64,000 bases of DNA from PALSA-612 sp963776375. Its GTDB lineage: Bacteria; Actinomycetota; Thermoleophilia; Gaiellales; Gaiellaceae. Below, piece after piece: positions 25,728 through 34,770 of this stretch. How positions within the stretch are numbered: position 1 is the first letter of the stretch; each line of letters begins with the position of its first letter. The position numbers and the translations under genes are program-made. Location of the stretch: contig CAVZMF010000005.1 of NCBI GenBank assembly GCA_963776375.1, forward strand, positions 62,001-126,000. The letters are read 5' to 3'. The notes below the pieces were generated by a model that saw nothing but the letters and a program-made list of their open reading frames with translations, made no database searches and was not told the DNA's origin.

Positions 25728-26937
25728 CTAGATCACCCCTGCCTCTCTCAGGTCGTCGAGCTCGGCGCCGGAGAGGCCCAGCTCACGGCAGTAGACGTCC
25801 TCGTTGTGCTCCCCGATCTCCGGTCCGGGGTGCCGGATCCGTCCCGGCGTGTCCGACAGCCGGGGGATGACGTTCTGCATGAGCACAGAGCCGAGCTTCG
25901 GGTGCGGCACCCGCACGATCGTCTCGCGCTCGAGGTACTGCGGGTCCTCGACGATGTCCTCGATCGAGTAGATCGGGGCAATCGCGGCCTCGCCTTCGGC
26001 GAACGCGGCCAGGACCTCCTCCGTCGTCCGCTCGCCGATCCAGCCCTGGATGATCTCGTCGAGCTCGTCGACGTGCTCGATGCGGCCCATGTGGTCGGCG
26101 AACCACGGCTCCTCGATCAGGTCGGGCCGGCCGACGATCCGCATCACGCGCTCCGCGATCGACTGTGCGCTCGCCGACAGGCCGAGCCAGCGCCCGTCCT
26201 TCGTCAGGTAGGCGTTCCGCGGAGCGGTGAACGGTGCGCTGTTGCCGGTGCGGCCCTGGACGATCCCGAGCTGGTCGTAGACGAGCGCCTGCGGCCCGAG
26301 CACCCAGAAGAGCGGCTCGTAGATCGACAGGTCGATCACCTGGCCCTTGCCCTCGCCGCCGTGCTCGCGCCACCAGAGCGCGAACATCGCCGCCGAGCAG
26401 CCGGTCAGCGCCGCGATCCCGTCTCCGAGCGCGAGCGGCGGCAGCGCCGGCGGCCGGTCGGGCCAGCCGTTGATGTGCGCGAAGCCGGAGATCGACTCGG
26501 CGAGCGTCCCGAAGCCCGGCAGGTGGCTGTACGGCCCGGTCTGGCCGAAGCCCGTCGTCCGCACGATCACGAGGCCGGGGTTGAGCTCGTGGAGGACGTC
26601 CGGCCCGAGATTCCAGCGCTCGAGCGTCCCCGGCCGGAAGTTCTCGATCAGCACGTCGGCGTCGGCGACGAGCTTCTTCATCAGCTCCTGGCCGCGCGGG
26701 TCGGAGAGCGTCAGCGTCACGCAGCGTTTGTTCCGGCCGACGAGCGCCCACCAGAGCGAGACGCCGTCCTTCTGCCAGCCCATCGACCGCAGCCCGTCGC
26801 CGCGTGGGTGCTCGACCTTGACCACGTCGGCGCCGTAGTCGCCCGAGCAGCGAGGCGATCACCGGCCCCGCGAACAGGGTCGCGCAGTCGACGACTCGCA
26901 GCCCTTCGAGCGGGAGAGGAGTCTGGCTCTCGCTCAT
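25728..26937 (-). CDS. CaiB/BaiF family III CoA-transferase, one frameshift
   Basis: Second family III CoA-transferase, about 402 aa after correction. The N-terminus LPLEGLRVVDCATLFAGPVI runs from ATG 26937; one extra G in a GGG near 26842-26844 breaks the frame just before ADVVKVEHPRG. The rest is normal: NFRPGTLERWNLG, TTGFGQTGPYSHLPGFG, catalytic Asp in LALGDGIAALTG. The ATG overlaps the lyase stop. Paired with the HpcH/CitE lyase upstream, it probably forms the CoA thioester that the lyase cleaves. Confidence 0.88.
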
Positions 26938-27856
26938 GTCCCGGAGGAGGCCACGAGCGCCTCGTGCAGCTGCAGCCGGCGCCGAGCGCGATAGTAGAGC
27001 GGGTAGTCGATAAAGCGGCCGTCGACCTGGATCGAGGCGAGCCCGGAGGCCTCGGCTTCCTCGAACGCCTCGACGACACGTCGCGCCTGTTCGAGCTCCT
27101 CCGGCGTGAGCTCCGAATAGGCGCGCTGCACCGGCTCGACCTGAGCCGGATAGACGACGACTCGGCCCTGGAAACCGAGGCGTCTCGAGAGCAGCGAGTT
27201 CTCGACCAGGCCGTCGACATCGTGGATGTCGAGGTACGGCCCGTCGATCGGCGCCGGCAAGCCGCCGGCCCGGGCCGCGACGACGACGCGCGAGCGGCCG
27301 TAGAGCAGCTCGGTCGCCTCGCGGGTCAGGTCGACACCGATGTCCACGGAGAAGTCGCCGAGGCCGAAGATCACCGTGACGACGCGGTCGGGAGCCGAGA
27401 GGGCGAGCTCCTCGCACCGCACCAGGCCCAGTGCGGTCTCGACGATCGGCGAGCAGCCGGATCTGGCCTTCTGGGACGCCTGCCTCGCGCTCGAGCCGGT
27501 CGAGCAGCGCGGAGACCGCCTGCAGCGTCGTCGACGCTCTCGACCTTCGGCACCATCAGGCAGTCGAGGTCGGGGGAGACCACCGCCTCGACGTCTCCCT
27601 CCATCAGGCCGGTCGACTCGCCGTTGACCCGCACGGTGACGACGACCGGGCCGGTGTAGGTGGAGAGCGCCGCCCGGACCGGTTCCCGCGCGGCGACCTT
27701 CTCGGCGTTCGCGACCGCGTCCTCGAGGTCGAGCACGATCACGTCCGAGCCGAACTCGGCGACGCGCTCGACTCGGCGCGGATGGTTGCCGGGGGCGAAG
27801 AGGAGCGAGCGGAGCGGCTGGCGCTCCCAGTCGACCGGCGGACGCACCCTGCTCAC
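26934..27856 (-). CDS. HpcH/HpaI-CitE family (malyl/citramalyl-CoA lyase-like), two frameshifts
   Basis: TIM-barrel C-C lyase, about 306 aa after removing two extra bases (near 27524-27527 and 27447-27450). Visible features: RSLLFAPGNHPRRVERVAEFGSD split as in CitE, the Mg/CoA segment VIVLDLEDAVAN, Arg in VTVRVNG, PKVES, then PIVETALGLV and the metal Asp in FGLGDFSVDIG. The C-terminal VYPAQVEPVQRAYSELTPEE is typical of L-malyl/citramalyl-CoA lyases. GTG start at 27856, divergent from the GntR gene with only 28 bp between. Confidence 0.87.
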
Positions 27857-27884
27857 GGCCGACGAGTCTATATTCTATTTCCCC

Positions 27885-28541
27885 TTGGCCGGAGCGAGCT
27901 CTCCTCCCCTCTACCTGCCTCCGCGCCACGTCACAAAGACGGAGCTGGCGCTCGAGCTCCTTCGGGAGCAGATCCGCTCGGGCGAGCTGGCGCCGGGACA
28001 GCGACTCGCGATCGACGACCTGACCCGCCTTCTGGGCATGAGCGCGACGCCGATCCGCGAGGCGCTGCGGCTGCTCCAGGCCGACCGGCTCGTCGACTAC
28101 CGCCCTCACCACGGCGTCGTCGTCACCGAGACGCCGCCCGAGGCGACCGCCGAGATCTACCGCCTGCGAGCCGTGCTCGAGCCGCTCGCCGCCGAGCTCG
28201 CGGTCCAGAGCCTCTCGCCGGAGCACCTGCGGGAGCTCGAGCGGCTGCACACCGAGCTCGCGGCCGCCGTCGGCTCCGGTCGCGGCAAGCGCATCGCCGA
28301 TGGCAACGCCGCCTGGCACTGGGCGCTCTACGAGTCGGCCGACTCGCTGTACCTGAACGACTTCATCCGCCGGCTCTGGGAGGGCTTCCCCTGGCGGACG
28401 ATGTGGGCGCTCCCGGGCCGCGCCGAGCTCTCGCTCCGCGAGCACGAGGCGATGATGGAGGCGATCAGGAAAGGTGACGCAGGCGCGGCGGCAGAACTGA
28501 TGCGCGAACACATCCAGAGCGGTGAGGAGACCCTCGCGTGA
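27885..28541 (+). CDS. GntR-family regulator, FCD subfamily
   Basis: Regulator of 218 aa with winged HTH (ALELLREQIRSGEL, LLGMSATPIREALRLLQ) and FCD domain (AEIYRLRAVLEPLAAELA...). No ATG or GTG precedes the domain in frame; TTG 27885 is the best start, and a TATATT/TATTCT element at 27869-27876 would put the transcript start within a few bases of it (leaderless). It is divergent from the lyase gene and coupled to the amidase gene (GTG 28538), so it probably controls both flanking operons. Confidence 0.88.
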   Translation: MAGASSPPLYLPPRHVTKTELALELLREQIRSGELAPGQRLAIDDLTRLLGMSATPIREALRLLQADRLVDYRPHHGVVVTETPPEATAEIYRLRAVLEPLAAELAVQSLSPEHLRELERLHTELAAAVGSGRGKRIADGNAAWHWALYESADSLYLNDFIRRLWEGFPWRTMWALPGRAELSLREHEAMMEAIRKGDAGAAAELMREHIQSGEETLA

Positions 28542-29935
28542 GCGATCTCCCCGCAACCGGGCTCCTCGAGTTGCTGGCGAGCGGAGAGATTCCGTCCGTC
28601 GATGCGACGTCGGCCTACCTCGAGCGCATCGATCGGCTCGACGGGAGCATCGGGGCGTACTGGACGATCGACGCCGACGGCGCGCTGGCGCAAGCCGCGC
28701 AGGCCGACGCGGCGTTGCAGGATGGCCGGCAGCTCGGGGCCCTCCACGGGCTGCCGGTCGCACTCAAGGACAACATCGACACGGCCGGGCTCCGCACCAC
28801 GAACGGTGCCGCCTTTCTGGCGGACCGCATTCCGGACGAAGACGCCGAGGTAACCCGCCGGCTCCGCGCCGCTGGCGCGGTGATCCTCGGCAAGCTGGCC
28901 ATGCACGAGCTCGCATTCGGCGCGACGAGCCAGAACGAGCACTACGGCCCGGCCCGCAACCCGTGGGACACAGAGCGCGTGCCGGGCGGCTCGAGCGGCG
29001 GGTCCGGCGCTGCCGTCGCCGCCGGACTGTGTGCGGCCGCGCTGGGCAGCGACACCGGCGGCTCCGTCCGCATCCCTGCTGCGCTCAACGGCATCAGCGC
29101 GATCCGCCCGACGTCCGGGCGGATCTCGATCAGGGGCGTGTTCCCGATCACCTGGACGCTGGACACCGTCGGGCCGATGGCGCGGACGGTCTCCGATCTG
29201 GCGGCGCTGCTCGAGGTGCTGGCGGGCTACGACCCTGGCGATCCGTTCTCGGTCGACGCTCCCGCCGAGACCTATCGCGAGGCGCTTGGCAAGGGCATCG
29301 ACGGGCTGAGGATCGGGGTCCCGCGCGGCTTCTTCTTCGAGGACGTCGACGACGACATCGTCAGGCTGGTGGAGGCGGCGGCCGAGGTCCTCGGCTCGGC
29401 CGGGGCGAGCGTCGAGGAGGTCGACCTTCCCGGCACCGACGACGCCGTCGAGGCCGCGACGACGATGATCCGGGCCGAGGCGCTTGCGATCCACCGTCAG
29501 CGGCTCGCCGAGGATCCGGGTGGGTTCGGCGAAGACGTCCGGCGCCGCCTGCGACTGGGCGAGTCGGTGACGGGCGTGGACTACGCCGAGGCTCGCCAGC
29601 GCGCCCGGCTCTGGCGCCGGCGGGTCAAACGCGCGCTCGAACAGGTCGACATCCTGTTGACGCCGTCGACCGGGACGACAGCGCCTCCGGCGGACTCGGA
29701 GATGATCGAGACGACGCGGCGGCTGGTCAGGCTCACCTACGGCTGGAGCCTTGCCGGCCTGCCGGCGCTAAGCGTCCCGTGTGGCTTCTCCGGCGCCGGA
29801 CTGCCTGTGGGGCTGCAGCTCGCAGCGGCGCCGCTCGGGGAGGCGACCGTGCTCAGGGCGGGCGCCGCGTATCAGCACGTCACGGACTGGCACCTACGCG
29901 AGCCGGGGCTCGTGATTGCGAAAGGAGAGAGATGA
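28538..29935 (+). CDS. Amidase (amidase-signature family, GatA-like)
   Basis: Cytosolic amidase of 465 aa. The Ser-cisSer-Lys triad is present: Lys in GLPVALKDNIDTAG (~residue 78), the cis-Ser in GGSSGGSGAAVAAGL and the nucleophile in GSDTGGSVRIPAALNG. There is no gatB or gatC nearby, so a catabolic rather than tRNA role is inferred. GTG start overlaps the regulator stop. It would hydrolyse an open-chain or half-amide to acid plus ammonia within the pathway. Confidence 0.93.
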   Translation: MSDLPATGLLELLASGEIPSVDATSAYLERIDRLDGSIGAYWTIDADGALAQAAQADAALQDGRQLGALHGLPVALKDNIDTAGLRTTNGAAFLADRIPDEDAEVTRRLRAAGAVILGKLAMHELAFGATSQNEHYGPARNPWDTERVPGGSSGGSGAAVAAGLCAAALGSDTGGSVRIPAALNGISAIRPTSGRISIRGVFPITWTLDTVGPMARTVSDLAALLEVLAGYDPGDPFSVDAPAETYREALGKGIDGLRIGVPRGFFFEDVDDDIVRLVEAAAEVLGSAGASVEEVDLPGTDDAVEAATTMIRAEALAIHRQRLAEDPGGFGEDVRRRLRLGESVTGVDYAEARQRARLWRRRVKRALEQVDILLTPSTGTTAPPADSEMIETTRRLVRLTYGWSLAGLPALSVPCGFSGAGLPVGLQLAAAPLGEATVLRAGAAYQHVTDWHLREPGLVIAKGER

Positions 29936-30864
29936 AGTTCGCCGATCAGGACGTCCCCGGGCCGAAGCGGGAGTACGTCGGCTACGGCCGGCGCCCGCCG
30001 AAGGTCTTCTGGCCGAACGACGCCAAGGCAGTCGTCAGTCTCTGCATCAACAACGAGGAGAGCTCGGAGTACTCGAAGGCGGCCGGCGACGGCCGGAACG
30101 AGGGGCTCGCCGAAATCCCGTACGTGATGGATCCGGAGTACCGCGACCTCTGTGCTGAGTCGGTCTACGAGTACGGCAGCCGGGCGGGGGTCTGGCGGCT
30201 GCTCCGCCTCTTCGACGAGTACGAGATCAAGACGACGTTCTACGCGGCCGCGGTTGCGCTCGAGCGGAATCCCGACGTGGGCAAGTGGATCCAGGAGGCG
30301 GGCCACGAGCCGTGCAGCCACGGCTGGCGCTGGGAGGAGCACTGGCTGCTCGACCGCGACGAGGAGCGGCAGCACATCCAGTGGACGATCGAATCGTTCC
30401 AGCAGACGACCGGGCAGCGACCGGTCGGGTGGTACTGCCGCTACGGACCGAGCGTCAACACCCGTGAGCTGCTCGTCGAGGAAGGCGGCTTCGTCTACGA
30501 CTCCGACGCGTACAACGACGACCTTCCGTACTTCACCGAAGTGAACGGCAAGCGTCATCTCGTCGTGCCGTACACGCTGACCTACAACGACGGCCGCTAC
30601 GTCCTGCCGCAGGGCTTCGGCGGCCCGTCCGATTTCGTCGACGTCTGCCGGCGGGGCCTGGACGAGCTGCGCCGCGAGGGGCAGGCGGGCTATCCGAAGA
30701 TGATGTCGATCGGGCTTCATCCCCGCTGGGTCGGCCAGGCCGGCCGCACGTCGGCGCTGCGGGAGTTCATCGAGTACGCGCTCGGGCTCGGCGACGTCTG
30801 GTTCGCACGGCGAATCGACATCGCCAACTGGTGGATCGAGCACCACGAGGAGTTCGAGCGCTGA
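29932..30864 (+). CDS. Polysaccharide deacetylase-family protein (allantoinase PuuE-like)
   Basis: NodB-fold hydrolase of 310 aa related to PuuE-type allantoinases; paralogue at 34771-35682. The N-terminal YVGYGRRPPKVFWPNDAK and SLCINNEESSEY correspond to PuuE 'GYG+.pP.p.WPg.ar...NyEegsE'. The metal-site His cluster is SHGWRWEEH, and the C-terminal region contains SIGLHPRWVGQAGR. SD AAAGGAGAG before ATG 29932. It probably opens a ureide or amide ring, complementing the dihydropyrimidinase-type enzymes. Confidence 0.88.
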   Translation: MKFADQDVPGPKREYVGYGRRPPKVFWPNDAKAVVSLCINNEESSEYSKAAGDGRNEGLAEIPYVMDPEYRDLCAESVYEYGSRAGVWRLLRLFDEYEIKTTFYAAAVALERNPDVGKWIQEAGHEPCSHGWRWEEHWLLDRDEERQHIQWTIESFQQTTGQRPVGWYCRYGPSVNTRELLVEEGGFVYDSDAYNDDLPYFTEVNGKRHLVVPYTLTYNDGRYVLPQGFGGPSDFVDVCRRGLDELRREGQAGYPKMMSIGLHPRWVGQAGRTSALREFIEYALGLGDVWFARRIDIANWWIEHHEEFER

Positions 30865-31625
30865 TGAGGCTCGCCGGCAAGGCCTGCCTCGTGACGGGCG
30901 CCGGCTCGGGCATCGGCCGCGCGACGGCGCTCCGGTTCGCGCAGGAGGGCGGCAAGGTCGCGGCGGCGGACCTGCGCGTTGAGGCGGCCGAGGAGACGGC
31001 GGCGGAGATCGGCGGTGACGCGATCGGCGTCGAGGTCGACGTCACCTCGGCGGACAGCGTCGCCGCCTGCGTCGACCGCGTCGTCGACGCGTTCGGCGCG
31101 CTCGACGTCGTCGTCAACAACGCAGGCGTCACGATCGTCGGCGCCGCGCACGACCTGGACGAGTCGGACTGGGACCGCGAGCTCGCGACGAATCTGAAGA
31201 GCGTCTACCTCGTCTCGAGGGCCGCGTGGCCGCGGCTCGTCGAGTCCCGCGGCTCGATCGTGAACACGGCGTCGATCGCCGGGCTGTGGGCGATCCCCGC
31301 CGACGCCGCCTACTGCGCCTCGAAGGCCGGGGTGGTCATGCTCACGAAGTGCATGGCCCTCGACGGCGCGAACGACGGCGTGAGGGTGAACTGCGTCTGC
31401 CCCGGCTACACCCAGACGCCGATGATCGAGGGCTACTTCGCCGACCAGCCCGATCCCGAGGAGGCCAGGACCTTTGCGACGCGGCTCCACCCGCTCGGGC
31501 GCCTCGGCGAGCCGCGCGACATCGCGGACGCGATGGTCTACCTCGCCTCGGACGAGGCGCGCTGGGTGACGGGGACGGCGCTCGTCGTCGACGGCGGTCT
31601 GACGAGCGGGATCTGGGGCGGCTGA
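30864..31625 (+). CDS. SDR-family oxidoreductase
   Basis: Short-chain dehydrogenase of 253 aa; ATG 30864 overlaps the preceding TGA (TGATG). Motifs are TGAGSGIG, NNAG, Ser in VNTASIAGLW and YCASK. ADL after beta-2 suggests NAD. It shares the unusual C-terminus (LHPLGRLGEPRDIADAMVYL to GLTSGIW) with the SDR at 22523-23254, implying a recent duplication or the same substrate class. Confidence 0.93.
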   Translation: MRLAGKACLVTGAGSGIGRATALRFAQEGGKVAAADLRVEAAEETAAEIGGDAIGVEVDVTSADSVAACVDRVVDAFGALDVVVNNAGVTIVGAAHDLDESDWDRELATNLKSVYLVSRAAWPRLVESRGSIVNTASIAGLWAIPADAAYCASKAGVVMLTKCMALDGANDGVRVNCVCPGYTQTPMIEGYFADQPDPEEARTFATRLHPLGRLGEPRDIADAMVYLASDEARWVTGTALVVDGGLTSGIWGG

Positions 31626-31658
31626 CCGGGTCCGGCTCGGCCAACCTCGCTCACACGG

Positions 31659-32552
31659 ATGCGCCGCCTCCCTTCCGAGGGGCTCCTGCTCGCCACGGTC
31701 CTGCTCTGGAGCTTCAACTTCACTGCGGTCCGGTACGGCGTCACGCACGGCTTCGAGCCGCTCCCGTACGTCGCGCTCCGCTGGGCGATCGCCGGCGCCG
31801 CGCTCATGCTGCTCGTCTTCGCCCGCGGGCTGTCGCTCCGCTTCGGGCGGCGCGAGCTGTGGATCCTCGTCGCGGCAGCGGTCGTCGGGGTCGTCGTCAA
31901 TCAGATCGCCTTCAGTTACTCCGTGCACCTCGCCAAGGCGTCGACGGTGGCGCTCGTTTTCGGGACGCTCCCCGTCCTCGTCTCGCTGATGTCGCAGCTC
32001 GCGGGGTTCGAGAAGCTGCGGCGCCGGCACTGGCTCGCCACGGCCGTGTCGTTCGTCGGCGTGGCGCTCGTCGCCCTCGGCGCGGGGGGCGGGCTGGAGG
32101 CGAGCGCGGGCGGCATCCTGCTCGCGCTGGCGACGGTGACGAGCTTCGCCGCGTATTCGGTGGCGATCGTCCCGGTGATGAAGCACCATTCGCCGCTCGT
32201 GGTCAGCGCGGTGAGCTGCGTGATCGGCGCCGTCCTCCTCGCCGCCGTCTCGGCACCGTGGCTGGCCGACGAGTCGTGGGGCCAGCCGCCCGCACTCGCC
32301 TGGGGCGCTCTGCTCTACAGCGCGCTCGCGTCGATCGTGCTCGGCAACGTCTTCTGGTCGACTGCGATCCGCCGCGTCGGCGCGGGCCGCAGCGCGCTGT
32401 ACGCGAACCTCCAGCCGTTCCTCGGCGCCGTCTTCGCCGTCCTCGTGCTGTCGGAAGGCCTCGGAGCGCTGCAGCTCGTCGGCGGCCTCGTGATCGCCTC
32501 GGGGATCGTGCTGGGCGGCGGCGCCAGGCTGTCGGCGCCGCCTGCAGAATGA
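31659..32552 (+). CDS. EamA/DMT-family transporter
   Basis: Ten-TM drug/metabolite transporter-type protein of 297 aa with two EamA halves (first ~5-135 beginning LLLATVLLWSFNFTAVRYGV; second ~150-285 beginning GILLALATVTSFAAYSVAI). It lies between the SDR and acetamidase genes with short gaps, so it is probably part of the operon and may export or import an amide, acid or amino-acid-like intermediate. Confidence 0.9.
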   Translation: MRRLPSEGLLLATVLLWSFNFTAVRYGVTHGFEPLPYVALRWAIAGAALMLLVFARGLSLRFGRRELWILVAAAVVGVVVNQIAFSYSVHLAKASTVALVFGTLPVLVSLMSQLAGFEKLRRRHWLATAVSFVGVALVALGAGGGLEASAGGILLALATVTSFAAYSVAIVPVMKHHSPLVVSAVSCVIGAVLLAAVSAPWLADESWGQPPALAWGALLYSALASIVLGNVFWSTAIRRVGAGRSALYANLQPFLGAVFAVLVLSEGLGALQLVGGLVIASGIVLGGGARLSAPPAE

Positions 32553-32605
32553 CGCGGTTATGGTCCGGCTCCTGAGCGAACGCCCCCGCCGCCACGAGGT
32601 GACCG

Positions 32606-33523
32606 ATGAGCACTGAGCACACCGTCGACGCGACACAGATCCACCACGACTGGGACAACACACGCCATCCTGCGGTCGTCGTCCAGTCCGGCGACGTCGT
32701 CCACTTCGACCTGCCCATGACGGGCGAGGGCCAGGTCTCCGAGACCTCGAAGGCCGGCGAGGTGACGTGGGACTTCGGCACGATCTACAACCTCGGCGGG
32801 CCGGTGTACGTCGAGGGCGCAAAGCCGGGCAACACGCTCGAGGTCGAGATCCTCGAGCTCCAGCCCGGTCCGTGGGGATGGACGACGGTGATCCCCGAGC
32901 TCGGCCTGCTGCCGGATGACTTCCCCGAGCCGTACCTGAAGATCTTCGACCTCCGGAACCGCGGCACCGCCACGGTGGCGCCGGGCGTCGAGGTGCCGAT
33001 CGGGCCGTTCCTGGGGACGATGGGCGTCCACACCGACGAGCCGGGTCAGCACTCGCCGTTCCCGCCGCACAAGGGGGCCGGCAACGTCGACAACCGGCAC
33101 CTGATCGCCGGCTCGACGCTCTGGATCCCGATCTGGTGCGAGGGCGCGCTCTTCTCGTGCGGCGATGCGCATGCCGCGCAGGGAGACGGCGAGGTGTGCG
33201 TCACCGGGATCGAGTGCCCGATGCGGGCGTCGCTCCGGTTCAGCGTGCTCGAGCGCTCGCTGTCCACGCCCCGGTTCCAGACGCCACATGCCGTGGTCGC
33301 CGACGGGCCGTACTACGGGACGATGGGCATCCACGCCGACCTGATGGAAGGAGCGCGGATCGCGGTTCGCTCGATGATCGACTGGCTGGCCGAGGAGCGC
33401 GGGCTGAGCCGAGAGGACGCTTACGTGCTCTGCAGCCTCGCCGGCGACCTACGCGTCCTCGAGATCGTCGACGCGGGCGTCTGGAACGTCGGCATGACGA
33501 TGCCGCTCGGGGTGTTTACGTGA
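32606..33523 (+). CDS. Acetamidase/formamidase family protein
   Basis: Predicted amide hydrolase of 305 aa (FmdA_AmdA family). It shows the family's N-terminal H..WD..R.P....SGD.V pattern (HHDWDNTRHPAVVVQSGDVV), GPVYVEGAKPGNTLEVEIL, GPFLGTMGVH, GGNVD-like GAGNVDNRHL, and ALFSCGDAHAAQGDGEVCVTG. It releases ammonia from a short-chain amide. SD-containing leader (CGAGGTGACCG) before ATG. Coupled to the dehydrogenase gene at 33520. Confidence 0.93.
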   Translation: MSTEHTVDATQIHHDWDNTRHPAVVVQSGDVVHFDLPMTGEGQVSETSKAGEVTWDFGTIYNLGGPVYVEGAKPGNTLEVEILELQPGPWGWTTVIPELGLLPDDFPEPYLKIFDLRNRGTATVAPGVEVPIGPFLGTMGVHTDEPGQHSPFPPHKGAGNVDNRHLIAGSTLWIPIWCEGALFSCGDAHAAQGDGEVCVTGIECPMRASLRFSVLERSLSTPRFQTPHAVVADGPYYGTMGIHADLMEGARIAVRSMIDWLAEERGLSREDAYVLCSLAGDLRVLEIVDAGVWNVGMTMPLGVFT

Positions 33524-34602
33524 GCAGAATCGCGGTGATCCCGGGCGACGGCATCGGGACGGAGGTGATCCCGGCCGCGCTCCAGGTGCTCGACGCGGCG
33601 GCCGATGCGCTCGGGCGGCCGCGGCTCGAGGCGACGCACCTCCCCTGGGGGTGCGCGTACTACGCGCGAGAAGGGCGCATGATGCCGCCGGACGCCCTGG
33701 AGGTGCTCGACGGCCACGACGCCATCCTGCTCGGCGCGATCGGCAGCCCGGAGGTGCCCGACCACACCGCTGTCTGGGGCCTGATCATGCCGATCCGGCA
33801 GGGCTTCCGGCAGTACGTCAACCTCCGGCCGATCAGGCTGCTGCCCGGGGTGCACAGCCCCCTTCGCGACCGCGGCCCCGAGGATCTCGACATCGTCGTC
33901 GTCCGCGAGAACTCCGAGGGCGAGTACGCGAACGTCGGCGGGCACGTGCATCGCGGCCACGACGAGGAGGTCGCCGTCCAGACCGGCGTCTTCTCCCGCA
34001 GGGGAATCGAGCGCATCGTGGAGTACGCCTTCGGGATCGCGGAGCGGCGGCCGCGGCGGCAGGTCGCCAGCGCGACGAAGTCCAACGCGTGGGCGTACGC
34101 GATGCCGCTCTGGGACGAGGTTTGCCTCGACGTCGCCGCCCGCCATCCGGACGTCGGGTTCACGAAGTACCACGTTGACGCACTCGCCGCGCGCTTTGCG
34201 ACGGCGCCGGACTCCCTCGACGTCGTCGTCGCCTCGAACCTGTTCGGGGACATCCTCAGCGACCTCGGCGCCGCGCTCGCGGGCAGCCTCGGCATCGCGC
34301 CGTCCGCGAACATCGACCCCACCGGCGAGCACCCGTCCATGTTCGAGCCTATTCACGGCAGCGCTCCCGACATCGCCGGCAAGGGCATCGCCAACCCGTT
34401 CGGGGCGATCTGGGCGGGCGCGATGATGCTCGAGCACCTGGGCCGGGACGAGGAGGCGGCGGTCGTCGTGGACGCGCTGGAGTGGGCGTCGGCTCGGCCC
34501 GAGACGCGGACGGCGGACCTCGGCGGCACCGGCAACACAGCCTCGGTGACGGATGCGGTCGCGGGGCGCGTGGCGGCACGCAGTGTCTCTCGCGTGTCGT
34601 GA
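33520..34602 (+). CDS. Tartrate dehydrogenase / D-malate dehydrogenase (isocitrate/IPM dehydrogenase family)
   Basis: Decarboxylating dehydrogenase of 360 aa. GTG at 33520 overlaps the acetamidase TGA. Family motifs: IAVIPGDGIGTEVI, substrate Arg cluster NLRPIRLLPGVHSPL, VVRENSEGEYAN, Lys in ATKSNAW, metal Asp in SNLFGDILSDLGAALAG, and the nucleotide loop EPIHGSAPDIAGKGIANP. The 'NSEGEYAN' and 'KSNAW' forms fit tartrate/D-malate dehydrogenases rather than LeuB, which is encoded separately at 58803. It would channel a hydroxy-diacid product to central metabolism. Confidence 0.9.
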   Translation: MSRIAVIPGDGIGTEVIPAALQVLDAAADALGRPRLEATHLPWGCAYYAREGRMMPPDALEVLDGHDAILLGAIGSPEVPDHTAVWGLIMPIRQGFRQYVNLRPIRLLPGVHSPLRDRGPEDLDIVVVRENSEGEYANVGGHVHRGHDEEVAVQTGVFSRRGIERIVEYAFGIAERRPRRQVASATKSNAWAYAMPLWDEVCLDVAARHPDVGFTKYHVDALAARFATAPDSLDVVVASNLFGDILSDLGAALAGSLGIAPSANIDPTGEHPSMFEPIHGSAPDIAGKGIANPFGAIWAGAMMLEHLGRDEEAAVVVDALEWASARPETRTADLGGTGNTASVTDAVAGRVAARSVSRVS

Positions 34603-34770
34603 TCCGCTTCGTCGTGCTGAACGACGAGCTCCACGCTGCACAAGGCACGGCTCCGCCTCTTCATCGGGCTCGCGCTCGGGCGCCAACCGTGCGAACTGTT
34701 CCCGGTGCGCTGACGCGGTGAGCGTCCCTTTCAGGCGATCGTCGAGCGGATCGTCGCGCAGCTCTGACCG
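34603..34770 (+). other. Short intergenic with coding-like fragments
   Basis: Convergent spacer between the dehydrogenase and puuE genes. One plus frame reads like a protein tail (RPFQAIVERIVAQL, ending at about 34767) but is cut by a stop and has no recognisable beginning. I see no clear terminator. Confidence 0.25.

Noticed and set aside
33520..34602. Second leuB
   Set aside because: Active-site segments fit tartrate/D-malate dehydrogenase, and the gene lies in an amide-catabolic operon.
34600..34770. A second TGA-interrupted frame (..FPVR-TGA-RGERPFQAIV..) considered as another selenoprotein
   Set aside because: No redox motif or Cys near the TGA, no start, no homology and no downstream hairpin.
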